Shown here one piece after another: positions 16,351 through 25,328 of a stretch of DNA of 64,000 bases (position 1 is the first letter of the stretch; the number at the start of each line of letters is the position of its first letter). Under the pieces are notes generated by a model that ran no database searches, had not been told where the DNA came from, and was given only the letters and a program-made list of their open reading frames with translations. The position numbers and the translations under genes are program-made. Source of the stretch: G965222335 sp965222335 (GTDB taxonomy: Bacteria > Pseudomonadota > Gammaproteobacteria > Pseudomonadales > Halieaceae); contig OZ244944.1 in NCBI GenBank assembly GCA_965222335.1, positions 1,798,001 to 1,862,000 of the forward strand, given 5' to 3'.

Positions 16351-17355
16351 ATGAGTCACCTGAAGATCGGCATCCTGGGTGGTGGATCCTGGGGCACCAC
16401 GGTAGGCGCCCTGGTCGCGCGCAATGCGCCTATTACACTCTGGGCGCGCAGCGCAGCCACGGTCGAGGAAATCAACCGCCACCATCGCAACAGCAAGTAT
16501 CTGGGCGATGCGGCACTGCCCGAAAAGCTGATCGCCAGTCACGATATCGAGGAAACCGTGGCCGATGCGGATGTGCTGGTGATGGCGGTGCCGTCACAGA
16601 ATTTCCGCGCGGTCCTGTTGGAGGCCAAGCAGTACCTGCGTCCCTGGGTCCCGGTGGTCAGCCTGACCAAGGGCCTGGAACTGGACACCCGGATGCGCAT
16701 GACCGAGGTGATCCACGAGGTGCTGCCGGGGCACCCTGCGGGCGTGCTGACCGGCCCCAACCTGGCGCGGGAGATTATGGCCGGGCAGGCGGCCGCCAGC
16801 GTCATCGCGATGGCGGACACCGTGATCCTCGGCGAGCTGCAGAAAGTCTTCAAGAGCGGGCTGTTCCGCGTGTATACCAACAACGACGTCCTCGGCTGCG
16901 AGATCGCCGGGGTGCTGAAAAACATCATAGCCATTGCCGTGGGCATGGGCGACGGCCAGGGCGCCGGGGACAACACCCGCGCCGCGCTGATCACCCGCGG
17001 CCTGGCGGAGATCACCCGCCTGGGTGTCGCGGTGGGTGGCCAGCCCGAAACCTTCGCCGGACTCGCCGGCATGGGCGACATGATCGCCACCTGTACCAGT
17101 CCCCAGAGCCGCAACCGCCACGTGGGAATGGAGCTGGGGCGCGGACGCCCGATGCAGGACATCATCGACGAGATGGTGATGGTCGCGGAGGGGGTGAAAA
17201 GCGCGCCCGCAGTGCTGGCCCTGGCCGCGGCCCACGGTATCTCGATGCCCATCGCCGAGGATGTGTACCGGGTGATCAACGGCGAGTCCTCGGCCCTGCG
17301 AGCCTTCCGCGGCTTGCTGCGGGTGGATGCCGGCTGGGAGTCGGAGCCCGGCTGA
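16351..17355 (+). CDS. gpsA: NAD(P)-dependent glycerol-3-phosphate dehydrogenase
   Basis: 334 residues, the standard GpsA length. The N-terminal dinucleotide motif GGGSWGTT, then TKGLE, the substrate-binding GPNLA and the catalytic lysine region VLKNIIAIAVG are all present. GLAGMGDM-x-CTS and SRNRHVG follow in the C-domain. It reduces dihydroxyacetone phosphate to sn-glycerol-3-phosphate, feeding the PlsB-like enzyme encoded just upstream. I start at the ATG (16351) with GGGAG upstream rather than the earlier TTG. Confidence 0.95.
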   Translation: MSHLKIGILGGGSWGTTVGALVARNAPITLWARSAATVEEINRHHRNSKYLGDAALPEKLIASHDIEETVADADVLVMAVPSQNFRAVLLEAKQYLRPWVPVVSLTKGLELDTRMRMTEVIHEVLPGHPAGVLTGPNLAREIMAGQAAASVIAMADTVILGELQKVFKSGLFRVYTNNDVLGCEIAGVLKNIIAIAVGMGDGQGAGDNTRAALITRGLAEITRLGVAVGGQPETFAGLAGMGDMIATCTSPQSRNRHVGMELGRGRPMQDIIDEMVMVAEGVKSAPAVLALAAAHGISMPIAEDVYRVINGESSALRAFRGLLRVDAGWESEPG

Positions 17356-17516
17356 CGGCAGCCCCGCTGAGGGCAGCCCCTTGAGTACGGCGAGACCGGT
17401 GCTGGTATACCACGCCAGCCTGGGGCAGAATAAAGCGACTCACCCGGTGATATAGGGGTCGCCGGGCGTCGATAGAAGAACAGATTAGAAGACGCTGGCC
17501 ATTGGGGACTGACAAG

Positions 17517-18344
17517 ATGTTGACTCGCCACGTAATTGCCCTGGCTGCGCTGTGCCTGATCGCCGCGCCGGTCAGCGCATCCAAGTTTGTGGGCCTGGAG
17601 GGAAATCCGGGCCTGCGCTCCGCCTCGGCCCTGATCCTGGACGCCGAGGGCAACGTTATCTACGGCAAGGACGCCGATACCGTGCGTTCCATCGCCAGCA
17701 TCACCAAGCTGATGACCGCTATGGTGATCCTGGATGCCGGGCTGGACCTGGAAGAAAAGGTCACCATTACCCGGGAGGACCGCGACCTGATTCGCCTCAC
17801 CGGCTCTCGCCTCGACTACGGCGCCAGCCTGAGCCGCCGCGAGCTGATCCTGCTGGCAGTGATGTCCTCGGAGAACCGCGCTGCAAGCGCCCTGGGACGC
17901 AGCTTTCCCGGCGGCATGCCGGCCTTTATCGACGCCATGAACCGCAAGGCCCGCGAACTGGGCATGGTCAACACCCGCTTCGCCGACCCCGCCGGCCTGC
18001 GCACGGAAAACCTCTCCACCGCGGCGGACCTGGCGCGCATGGTGGCGGCGGCCGATGATTACCCCCTGATCCGCGAGGCCAGTACCACCACGCGCCTGGT
18101 GGTGCACCCCTACGCCAGCCGTGGGCCGCTGACCTACGGCAACACCAACCGGCTGCTGAAGAACGCCACCTGGGATATCGACCTGTCCAAGACCGGTTAC
18201 ATCAACGAGGCCGGGCGCTGCCTGGTGATGAAGGCACGGATCGAGGGGGAAGACCTGTCCATCGTGCTGCTCAATTCCTTCGGCAAACTCACCCCCTTTG
18301 GCGACTCCAACCGCCTGCGCCGCTGGTTACTGGCCAATAGCTGA
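17517..18344 (+). CDS. D-alanyl-D-alanine endopeptidase, PBP7-like
   Basis: A 275-residue exported serine peptidase (S11). The signal peptide ends near VSAS. The three penicillin-binding motifs are in order: SITK (SxxK, about residue 62), SEN (SxN, about residue 119) and KTG (about residue 223), with GHxxNTRF-like GMVNTRFADP between. The short length and lack of the C-terminal PBP5 domain and amphipathic anchor match PbpG (PBP7/8). It would cleave D-Ala-DAP crosslinks in the periplasm. ATG at 17517 with GGGGA upstream. Confidence 0.85.
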   Translation: MLTRHVIALAALCLIAAPVSASKFVGLEGNPGLRSASALILDAEGNVIYGKDADTVRSIASITKLMTAMVILDAGLDLEEKVTITREDRDLIRLTGSRLDYGASLSRRELILLAVMSSENRAASALGRSFPGGMPAFIDAMNRKARELGMVNTRFADPAGLRTENLSTAADLARMVAAADDYPLIREASTTTRLVVHPYASRGPLTYGNTNRLLKNATWDIDLSKTGYINEAGRCLVMKARIEGEDLSIVLLNSFGKLTPFGDSNRLRRWLLANS

Positions 18345-18412
18345 ACAGCCGCTTGACCCCGGGGGGCCTGCCTGAAACACTCTCTGGCCTCACCTGAAAC
18401 AGGGGCCAAGAC

Positions 18413-19342
18413 ATGCTCAATCGAAGACAGGTTCTGCAACTCGGTGGCGCTATTCTCGCCGCGGCCGGCGCCGGTACCAGTTTCGCCGGCGCGCCTTCTG
18501 GCCAGCCTATCACCCGCAAGATACCCAGCTCGGGCGAGAACATCCCGATCATCGGCATGGGCACCTCACGCACCTTTGACGTGGCGGCCAACGATGCCGC
18601 CATAGAGCCCCTGGAGGCGGTGATGCGGGCATTCTTCGCCCACGGCGGCAGCGTGATCGACTCTTCCCCCATGTACGGCAAGGCGGAGTCGCGGGTCGGC
18701 GATATCCTGCGCGGCATGGCCGAGCGGCCGCCGGTATTCGCCGCCACCAAGGTCTGGACCACCGGCCGGGAAGAGGGCATCGCGCAGATGGCAGAGTCCG
18801 AGGAGCGCATGGCGGTTCAACCCTTCGACCTGATCGCGGTGCACAACCTGGTGGACTGGCGCACCCAGCTCGACACCCTGAAGCGCTGGAAAGAAGAGGG
18901 GCGGGTGCGCTACATCGGCATCACCACCTCCCACGGCCGCAACCACGAGGAGTTCCTCCAGGTCATGCGCGACGAACCGCTGGATTTTGTACAGTTCAGC
19001 TACAACATCGAGGACCGCACCGCCGAGGAAGCCCTGCTGCCCACGGCGGCTGAGCGCGGCATCGCTACCATGATCAACCGCCCCTTCCAGCGCGGCAGCC
19101 TGTTCGGCCTGACCCGCAACCAGCCATTGCCGGACGTGGCCGCCGAAATTGACTGTGCGACCTGGGGCCAGTTCTTCCTCAAGTTCATCATGGGGCACCC
19201 GGCGGCGACCTGCGTGATTCCCGCGACCTCCAAGGTGCACCACATGGAGGACAACATGCAGGCGAACTTCGGGCGCCTCCCGGACGCTGACCAGCGCCGG
19301 GAAATGATTCAGGTACTTGACCGGCTGCGCGACAGCGCGTGA
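18413..19342 (+). CDS. Aldo/keto reductase with twin-arginine-type signal
   Basis: A 309-residue AKR-fold protein. It begins NRRQVLQLGGAILAAAGAG, a Tat-like signal, so the enzyme is probably exported folded with its cofactor. The barrel shows DSSPMYGKAE (catalytic Asp and Tyr region), ATKVW (Lys), DLIAVHNL (His), a GITTSHGRNH strand-loop and VIPATSK near the end, the NADP-binding Ser-Lys region. The substrate is unknown. Its stop overlaps the start of the carrier gene by four bases. An exported NADPH-type reductase is unusual because nicotinamide cofactors are normally cytoplasmic. Confidence 0.8.
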   Translation: MLNRRQVLQLGGAILAAAGAGTSFAGAPSGQPITRKIPSSGENIPIIGMGTSRTFDVAANDAAIEPLEAVMRAFFAHGGSVIDSSPMYGKAESRVGDILRGMAERPPVFAATKVWTTGREEGIAQMAESEERMAVQPFDLIAVHNLVDWRTQLDTLKRWKEEGRVRYIGITTSHGRNHEEFLQVMRDEPLDFVQFSYNIEDRTAEEALLPTAAERGIATMINRPFQRGSLFGLTRNQPLPDVAAEIDCATWGQFFLKFIMGHPAATCVIPATSKVHHMEDNMQANFGRLPDADQRREMIQVLDRLRDSA

Positions 19343-20646
19343 ACGACGCCCCGCCCTCACTGCCCCAGCGCCTGCTGGCGCTGGCCTGCGACATCCGCCC
19401 GCGGGAAGCCGGCGCCACCCTCGGTGCCTTTGGCCTGGTGCTGATGCTGATGGGCGCCTACTACCTGCTGCGGCCGGTCCGCGACGCCTTCGCCAGCGAC
19501 TGGAGCGATGCCGAAGTCAGCCTGCTCTGGACCCTGACGTTCTTCTTCAGCGTGGTGGCGGTTTCCCTGTACGGGCTGGCGGTGACCCGGGTGCGTTTCA
19601 ACTACCTGGTCCCCGGGGTGTATGGCTTCTTCGCCCTGAGCTTCTGCCTGTTCTTCCTCGCCGGCGACGGCAGCGCCTCCACCGAGTTGATCAACAAGAG
19701 CTTCTACGTGTGGATCAGCGTATTCAGCCTGTTCCACGTTTCGGTGTTCTGGAGCTTTATGGCGGATACCTTCAACCGCCCCCAGGCCAAGCGCCTGTTC
19801 GGCTTCATCGGCGCCGGCGCCAGCGTGGGTGCCGTGGTCGGCCCCGCCGCGGTCACCCTGCTCGCGGGCGACCTGGGAACACGCCCCCTGTTGCTGGCCG
19901 CGGCAGCAATGCTGGTGCTGACCCTGCCGCTGATCGTCCTCCTGCAACGGCTCAAGATCACCGCCCTGGACAATGCCGACGTCAGCGCCGCCGGCCGCGA
20001 TTTCGACTACGTTGGCGGCAACCCCCTGGCGGGTTTTACCACCCTGCTGGGGAGCCGCTTCCTGCTGGGCATCGGCCTGTTTATCTTCCTCTACACCAGC
20101 ATCAGCTCCTTCACCTATTTCGAGCTCAAGAACCTGCTCGCGGACTACGACATGGAGCGGCGGGCCCAGATCTGGGCGATGATGGACCTGGTGGTCAACA
20201 CCCTGACCATCGTCATCGCGATGTTCGCCACCGGGCGCATCGCCACCCACCTGGGACTGCCGCTCACCCTGGCCTGCGTGCCCGTGGGCATCTGCGTGGG
20301 CCTGCTGGTGCTGGCGGCGGCGCCCCTGGTCAGCGTGGTGGTGGCCATCCAGGTCCTGCGCCGGGCGGGCAACTATGCGATCACCCGGCCCGCCCGGGAG
20401 ATGCTGTTCACGGCGGTGGATCGCGAAACCCGCTTCAAGGCCAAGCCGGTGATCGACATCGTAGTCTATCGCGGCGGCGACATGCTCAACGCCTGGGGTT
20501 TCACCGCCCTCACCCAGGTTCTGGGCCTGGGCATGGGGGCGATGGCCGCGGTGGGTGCCGGGATCGCCGCCCTGTGGGCCCTGGTCGGCTTCTACCTGGG
20601 CCGCCGCTTCGAGCGCATGCCGGAGCAGGATCCCGACCCCGGCTAA
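19339..20646 (+). CDS. MFS-like / ADP-ATP-translocase-family (COG3202-like) carrier
   Basis: A 435-residue protein with about twelve transmembrane segments. YYLLRPVRDAF in helix 1, VFWSFMADTF, AKRLFGFIGAGAS-GA and the late RRAGNYAITRPARE motif are the hallmarks of the bacterial relatives of plastid/rickettsial nucleotide translocases that databases often label MFS. The transported compound cannot be read from this; most free-living members are uncharacterised. GTG start inside the preceding stop (GTGA) indicates coupling to the Tat-type reductase. Confidence 0.75.
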   Translation: MNDAPPSLPQRLLALACDIRPREAGATLGAFGLVLMLMGAYYLLRPVRDAFASDWSDAEVSLLWTLTFFFSVVAVSLYGLAVTRVRFNYLVPGVYGFFALSFCLFFLAGDGSASTELINKSFYVWISVFSLFHVSVFWSFMADTFNRPQAKRLFGFIGAGASVGAVVGPAAVTLLAGDLGTRPLLLAAAAMLVLTLPLIVLLQRLKITALDNADVSAAGRDFDYVGGNPLAGFTTLLGSRFLLGIGLFIFLYTSISSFTYFELKNLLADYDMERRAQIWAMMDLVVNTLTIVIAMFATGRIATHLGLPLTLACVPVGICVGLLVLAAAPLVSVVVAIQVLRRAGNYAITRPAREMLFTAVDRETRFKAKPVIDIVVYRGGDMLNAWGFTALTQVLGLGMGAMAAVGAGIAALWALVGFYLGRRFERMPEQDPDPG

Positions 20647-20740
20647 GCGACACGTCGCCCAGCGGCGGCATCGCGTCCGGGCGTGAGTCAATTATTTATG
20701 CTGGCGCCGGATGATTCGGGTCCGGAGCACGCGGGATGGA

Positions 20741-20768
20741 TTGGCAGGGCCCGCGCGTTGTCTATACT
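20741..20768 (+). promoter_or_regulatory. Sigma-70 promoter of the Rieske oxygenase gene
   Basis: TTGGCA (20741-20746), a 16-base spacer and TATACT (20763-20768), with the strong ribosome site TTAGGAGGA 22 bases further on. Expected start near 20775, giving a very short leader. Confidence 0.65.
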
Positions 20769-20797
20769 GGCGGACCAACGATTAGGAGGACCGCAGC

Positions 20798-21886
20798 ATG
20801 GCACAAGCCACGGATTACGGCCTGGGACCCAACACCTTTCCCCGGGGCTGGTTTATCGTCGCCGAAAGCAGCGAACTGGACCAGGGCCCCATGGCGGTGC
20901 GCTTCTTCGGCCAGGACCTCGCCCTGTACCGCGGTGAGAGTGGCCGCCCGGTACTGCTGGATGCCTACTGCGCGCATATGGGCACCCACCTCACCGACAG
21001 CAATAGCGCGGTGATCGTGAAAAATGGCGACCAGATCGAGGGAGATTCCATCCGATGCCCCTACCACGGCTGGCGTTACAACCCCGATGGCGATGTCGAC
21101 GATATTCCCTACCACGACGGCCCCTGCCCCAAGTCGGCCTCGATCCGCTCCTACCCGGTGGTCGACAACATGGGCTGCGTGATGGCCTGGTACGACCCCG
21201 ATGGCCGCGCGCCCGATTACGACCCGCCCTTCCTGCCGGAATGGGACGATCCGCAGTGGGTGCGCTGGCAGCTGGACCACCTGGGTGAGTTGGAGATCCA
21301 CCCCCAGGAGATCCTCGACAACATGGCCGACGTGCGCCACCTCGGGCCCACCCACGGCGCCCCGAGCGAGTATTTCGAGAACGAATTCAAGGATCACGTC
21401 TACATCCAGCGCCAGGGTGGCCCGATGCAGCTCTACAACACCTACCTGTATACCACGACCTGGTATACCGGCCCCGGGCTGCTCCTGTCGAAACAGAAAT
21501 TCGGCGACAACCTGATTTTCGAGTTGATCGCCAATACCCCGGTAGAGGACGGCGTGGTCAAGTGCTGGCACGCCTGCCTGTTCCGCGGCAGCGCCGAAGC
21601 CGCCACAGAGGAGGACAAGGCGGCGGCCAGGGAGGCCCAGGCGGGCGCCCTGGAAGCCTTTGGCGCCGATTTCAATATCTGGCGCAACAAACGGCCGGCG
21701 ATCAAGATCATGCAGCTCAAGACCGACGGTCCCTTCAAGCAGGGCCGCCAGTGGTACAGCCAGTTCTACGCCAGCCCCGAGGACGCCGAGCAGACCCGGG
21801 CATCGCTGAACGGCGTGCTGCACACCCAGGGCATGGACAAGCCCGAGGATCGCGGTCACAACATTGACGCGGGCCTGCCCTTCTAG
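20798..21886 (+). CDS. Rieske non-heme iron oxygenase, KshA-like
   Basis: A 362-residue terminal oxygenase. The N-terminal Rieske domain binds a [2Fe-2S] cluster through CAHMGTHL and CPYHGW (about residues 56-91). The catalytic domain has the mononuclear iron ligands in DNMADVRHLGPTHG (Asp, two His). The C-terminal segment NIWRNKR...KQGRQWYSQFY is typical of the KshA/DAF-36-type Rieske oxygenases acting on steroids and related polycyclics. No reductase or ferredoxin gene is adjacent, so electrons must come from elsewhere. Single-gene transcript with its own promoter. The substrate is inferred only at the level of a hydrophobic ring compound. Confidence 0.85.
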   Translation: MAQATDYGLGPNTFPRGWFIVAESSELDQGPMAVRFFGQDLALYRGESGRPVLLDAYCAHMGTHLTDSNSAVIVKNGDQIEGDSIRCPYHGWRYNPDGDVDDIPYHDGPCPKSASIRSYPVVDNMGCVMAWYDPDGRAPDYDPPFLPEWDDPQWVRWQLDHLGELEIHPQEILDNMADVRHLGPTHGAPSEYFENEFKDHVYIQRQGGPMQLYNTYLYTTTWYTGPGLLLSKQKFGDNLIFELIANTPVEDGVVKCWHACLFRGSAEAATEEDKAAAREAQAGALEAFGADFNIWRNKRPAIKIMQLKTDGPFKQGRQWYSQFYASPEDAEQTRASLNGVLHTQGMDKPEDRGHNIDAGLPF

Positions 21887-22006
21887 CAGCCCGCACCTGC
21901 CCGGCGGGTCGCCTGGCGTCCCGCCGCGGAACCCATTCCCCACCCCCGACTCTAAGCATCGGGCCCGTTTTGCTCTACACTGGCGGGCCGAGTACGAGGG
22001 ACCCCC

Positions 22007-22819
22007 ATGATCAGAACACTTTCAATCCTGCTGCTGGCGAGCGTGATCAGCGCCTGCGCCACCAGCCCCACCGGTCGCAGCCAGCTGATGCTGGTATCGC
22101 CCCAATCCGCCATCGTCGAGTCGCGCAAGGCCTACCTCAGCACGGTGAGCGACCTGGACCAGAAGAACAAGCTGGTTGACGACCCGCGCCTGGCGGACCG
22201 GGTGGCGACGATCACCGGGCGCCTGGTGACGGAAGCCATCGCCCTGTACCCCACCTCCCGTGACTGGGAGTGGAGCGTGGCGATTGTCGACGACCCGGAG
22301 ACGATCAACGCCTGGTGCATGGCGGGGGGCCGGATGGCGGTGTACACCGGCCTGTTCGAGAAGCTCAAACTGACCGATGACGAGTTCGCCCAGATCATGG
22401 GCCACGAGATCTCCCACGCCCTGGCCAATCACACGGCGGAGCGCATGTCCCGCGCCATGGCGACCAACCTGGGGGTGGTTGCCGTGGCCGTGATGTCGGA
22501 GAACAAGGGCCTGGCGGCGGGCAGTGCGGCCCTCGCGGCCAAGGTCGCCCTGGAGTTGCCCAACAGCCGCACTGCGGAGGCAGAGGCGGACCAGATCGGG
22601 CTGGAGCTGGCGACGCGGGCGGGCTACGACCCCGATGCGGCGGTCAGCCTGTGGCAGAAAATGGCCCAGGCCGGGGGCGAGCGGCCCGCGGAGTTCCTCA
22701 GCACCCACCCCTCGCCGGAAAACCGGCAGGCGGCGCTGGCGTCGATGACCAGCAAGATGCGGCGTCTCAATCCCGGCGGTGAGCTGGCGGCCGTGCACCC
22801 GGTGACAATTGTGCGCTAA
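22007..22819 (+). CDS. M48-family metallopeptidase lipoprotein (LoiP/YcaL-like)
   Basis: A 270-residue protein. A short signal with lipobox VISAC puts the lipidated Cys at about residue 17. The zinc site is HEISH (HExxH) with the third ligand in AEAEAD downstream; INAWCMAGGRMAVYTGL precedes it as in M48 proteases. The C-terminal STHPSPENR is the other family hallmark. It would act as an envelope quality-control protease at the outer-membrane inner face. A -10-like TACACT sits near 21975 and GAGGGA precedes the ATG. Its 3' end overlaps the convergent hydrolase gene by 53 bases. Confidence 0.9.
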   Translation: MIRTLSILLLASVISACATSPTGRSQLMLVSPQSAIVESRKAYLSTVSDLDQKNKLVDDPRLADRVATITGRLVTEAIALYPTSRDWEWSVAIVDDPETINAWCMAGGRMAVYTGLFEKLKLTDDEFAQIMGHEISHALANHTAERMSRAMATNLGVVAVAVMSENKGLAAGSAALAAKVALELPNSRTAEAEADQIGLELATRAGYDPDAAVSLWQKMAQAGGERPAEFLSTHPSPENRQAALASMTSKMRRLNPGGELAAVHPVTIVR

Positions 22820-23975
22820 CGCGCGCCGCGCTCGCCTGGTACTCGACATCACCCAGCTCGCCGGCGAGCTGGGTCCGCAGGTAGCGATCCGAGGCCTCGC
22901 GCTCACTGGCCGAAGTGGAAAAGGCGCGCTGGAAAAAGCCGGTCACCACCACCCGCGAGATCATGTGCTGGCGCAGCACATTCATCGCCTCCGGTAGCGG
23001 GTCCATGCGGCACAGCTGCGGCTCAAGATCCAGGCGCACGCCCTGCTCCGGGGAACCCAGCAGGTGGTACCAGCCCCGGTCCTCCATGTCCGCGTTGATG
23101 TTGCGCTCCACGATCAGGCAGCCCAGGGCATCGGGGTTGTTCATCCAGCGCAGGGAGGATGCCATGCCGGCGAAGCCGGCGTGGGAGGCACCGCGCAGGG
23201 TCACCAGCTCCGAGCCCGGCAGCTTCATCGGCATCGGCGCGGCATTTTCCGGGTAGGGCACGATGGCATCGATATCTCCGGCCAGCATCAGGAAGGGCAC
23301 CGGGGGCACCTGCTGGAAAAACCGCGGGGTAAACATGTAGGTCGGCCCCGCAATGGACAGGGCGGCACCGATGCGCGGGTCGCGCATGTCCGGGTGGAAG
23401 GTCACCAGCTCCGTGGTCAATCCCCCCAGGGACAGGCCCAGGGCGCCGATGCGCCCGGGGTCGATAAGACCCGCCAGGCGGTGCGCCGGGGTATTGGCGT
23501 GGGAGAGCATCTGGTCAATCACAAAACTGACGTCGCCGGGCTGGTTGACCACGTCACGCACGCTGGGCCCGCCCGGCGCGGTCATGTGAGTGAGGGGAAA
23601 CTCGAGGGCGACGACCACAAAACCCAGGCTGGCCAGGTGCTCCGCCAGGTAGTCGCCCTCCTCGCGGCCGGAAGAGAAGCCGTGGCTGTACACCAGCAGC
23701 GGATAGGGCGCGGTCTCCTGTGCATCCGGATACCAGACGATCGCCTGCAGGCGGCGGCTGTCAGCGCCGGCATAATCGCCGTTGGCGGCGGTGGGCCGGC
23801 TGCGGTCCTCGAACACCGTCTCGAACTGTTGCACCGGCAGGGGGCCGGGCTGCAGACGCGCCGCGCTCACCGACCCGGGCTCGAAGGGCTCCGGTTGCCA
23901 GCCAATCGCCAGGGCGCCAATGCCGGCGGCGACGACCAGGGCCAACAGCAGCATGAGGTTTTTCAATATTCTCAT
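22767..23975 (-). CDS. Alpha/beta hydrolase, membrane-anchored or exported
   Basis: About 402 residues. An N-terminal hydrophobic helix (residues 5-25) acts as anchor or signal. The hydrolase core has LLVYSHGFSSGREEG (oxyanion region), GALGLSLGG (nucleophile Ser in GxSxG), a late Asp (GDIDAIVPYP) and His (GASHAGFAG). The layout resembles dienelactone-hydrolase or PAF-acetylhydrolase-type esterases. The ATG at 23975 directly before the hydrophobic segment is preferred over a TTG at 23999 that would overlap the upstream gene. The last 17 codons are read opposite the M48 protease gene. Downstream of the glutaryl-CoA dehydrogenase gene and probably co-transcribed. Confidence 0.75.
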   Translation of the reverse strand: MRILKNLMLLLALVVAAGIGALAIGWQPEPFEPGSVSAARLQPGPLPVQQFETVFEDRSRPTAANGDYAGADSRRLQAIVWYPDAQETAPYPLLVYSHGFSSGREEGDYLAEHLASLGFVVVALEFPLTHMTAPGGPSVRDVVNQPGDVSFVIDQMLSHANTPAHRLAGLIDPGRIGALGLSLGGLTTELVTFHPDMRDPRIGAALSIAGPTYMFTPRFFQQVPPVPFLMLAGDIDAIVPYPENAAPMPMKLPGSELVTLRGASHAGFAGMASSLRWMNNPDALGCLIVERNINADMEDRGWYHLLGSPEQGVRLDLEPQLCRMDPLPEAMNVLRQHMISRVVVTGFFQRAFSTSASEREASDRYLRTQLAGELGDVEYQASAARVSAQLSPGARPPAHRRD

Positions 23976-23995
23976 CAGCGTGTGACTGCCTGTTC

Positions 23996-25180
23996 TCAAA
24001 ATGCGGGAATGTCAGTCTGGGTACGTCCCAGAATCAGGGCGTGCACATCGGCGGTGCCCTCGTAGGTATTCACCACCTCGAGGTTGACCATGTGGCGCAT
24101 CACCGGGTATTCGTCCGAGATACCATTGCCGCCGAGCATGTCCCGGGCCTGCCGGGCGATCCCCAGGGCCTTGGCGCAGGAGTTGCGCTTGATCAGTGAG
24201 ATCAGCTCCGGGGCAATCTGCCCGGCGTCCATCATCTGCCCGGCGCGCAGGCAGCCCTGCAGCCCCAGGCTGATATCAGTCTGCATATCGGCGAGTTTCA
24301 GCTGCACCAGCTGGTTGGCCGCCAGGGGACGGCCGAACTGGCTGCGCTCCATGGTGTAGTTGCGGGCCGCGTGCCAGCAGGCCTCCGCCGCGCCCAGGGC
24401 GCCCCAGGCAATCCCGTAGCGGGCGTTGTTGAGGCAGCCGAAGGGGCCCTTGAGACCCTCGACGTCAGGCAGCAGCTGCTCCTCGCCGACGAACACCCCG
24501 TCCATGACGATTTCGCCGGTGATGGAGGCGCGCAGGGCCAGCTTGCCCTCGATCTTCGGCGCCGTGAGCCCCTCCATCCCCTTCTCGAGGATAAAGCCGC
24601 GGATCCTGTCGTCATCGGTCTTGGCCCAGACCACGAAGACATCCGCGACCGGGCTGTTGGTAATCCACATCTTGGCCCCGCTCAGGCGGTAGCCGCCGTC
24701 CACGCTGCGGGCCCGGGTCACCATGGCCCCGGGATCGGAGCCGTGATCCGGCTCGGTCAGGCCAAAGCAGCCGATCCATTCCCCGCTGGCCAGGCGCGGT
24801 AGATACTTGTCGCGCTGGGCCTCGCTGCCGTAGGCGTAAATCGGATACATCACCAGCGAGGACTGCACGCTCATCATCGAACGGTAGCCGGAATCCACCC
24901 GCTCTACTTCGCGCGCCACCAGCCCGTAGCTGATGTAATCCACCCCCGGGCAGCCGTAGCCCTCGATCGTGGAGCCAAGCAGCCCCAGCTCGCCCATTTC
25001 GCGGAAGATGGCGAGGTCGGTTTCCTCCCGCCGGAAGGCCTCCTGGACCCGCGGCAGCAGGCGGCTCTGGGCATAGTGGGCAGCGCTGTCGCGCACCATG
25101 CGCTGCTCGTCAGTGAGTTGCTGCTCGAGCAGGAAGGGGTCCTGCCAGTTGAGTTTTTGCCAGCGTTTCGCCTGGGTCAT
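23996..25180 (-). CDS. gcdH: Glutaryl-CoA dehydrogenase
   Basis: A 394-residue acyl-CoA dehydrogenase with the usual three domains. FGLTEPDHGSDP (FAD/substrate loop), MWITNSP, and the C-terminal NTYEGTADVHALILGR contain the catalytic glutamate in the position and context typical of GcdH; the Arg-rich RGFILEKGM segment also fits. It oxidises and decarboxylates glutaryl-CoA to crotonyl-CoA in lysine/tryptophan and glutarate breakdown. Divergent from a LuxR-type regulator, which may control it. Confidence 0.9.
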   Translation of the reverse strand: MTQAKRWQKLNWQDPFLLEQQLTDEQRMVRDSAAHYAQSRLLPRVQEAFRREETDLAIFREMGELGLLGSTIEGYGCPGVDYISYGLVAREVERVDSGYRSMMSVQSSLVMYPIYAYGSEAQRDKYLPRLASGEWIGCFGLTEPDHGSDPGAMVTRARSVDGGYRLSGAKMWITNSPVADVFVVWAKTDDDRIRGFILEKGMEGLTAPKIEGKLALRASITGEIVMDGVFVGEEQLLPDVEGLKGPFGCLNNARYGIAWGALGAAEACWHAARNYTMERSQFGRPLAANQLVQLKLADMQTDISLGLQGCLRAGQMMDAGQIAPELISLIKRNSCAKALGIARQARDMLGGNGISDEYPVMRHMVNLEVVNTYEGTADVHALILGRTQTDIPAF

Positions 25181-25253
25181 CGAGCGTTTCTCTGGTTACT
25201 ACATGGGCTGCTACTGTAGCAAAATCGCGAACCCGATGAAGCGGGCATTTTTC

Positions 25254-25273
25254 CGCCCCGGCGGGGCCTTTTT
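25254..25273 (+). terminator. Small GC hairpin with T-run between gcdH and the LuxR gene
   Basis: GCCCC-GGC-GGGGC (25255-25267) followed by CTTTTT. It is a minimal terminator-like element on the plus strand, lying in the leader upstream of the LuxR-type gene. It could block read-through or act in the leader; no coding gene on the plus strand ends nearby. Confidence 0.35.
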
Positions 25274-25328
25274 GGATTGCCGGTCTTTCACGCTATGATG
25301 CCCGCCAGATCCCCACACCCGATTCGCA

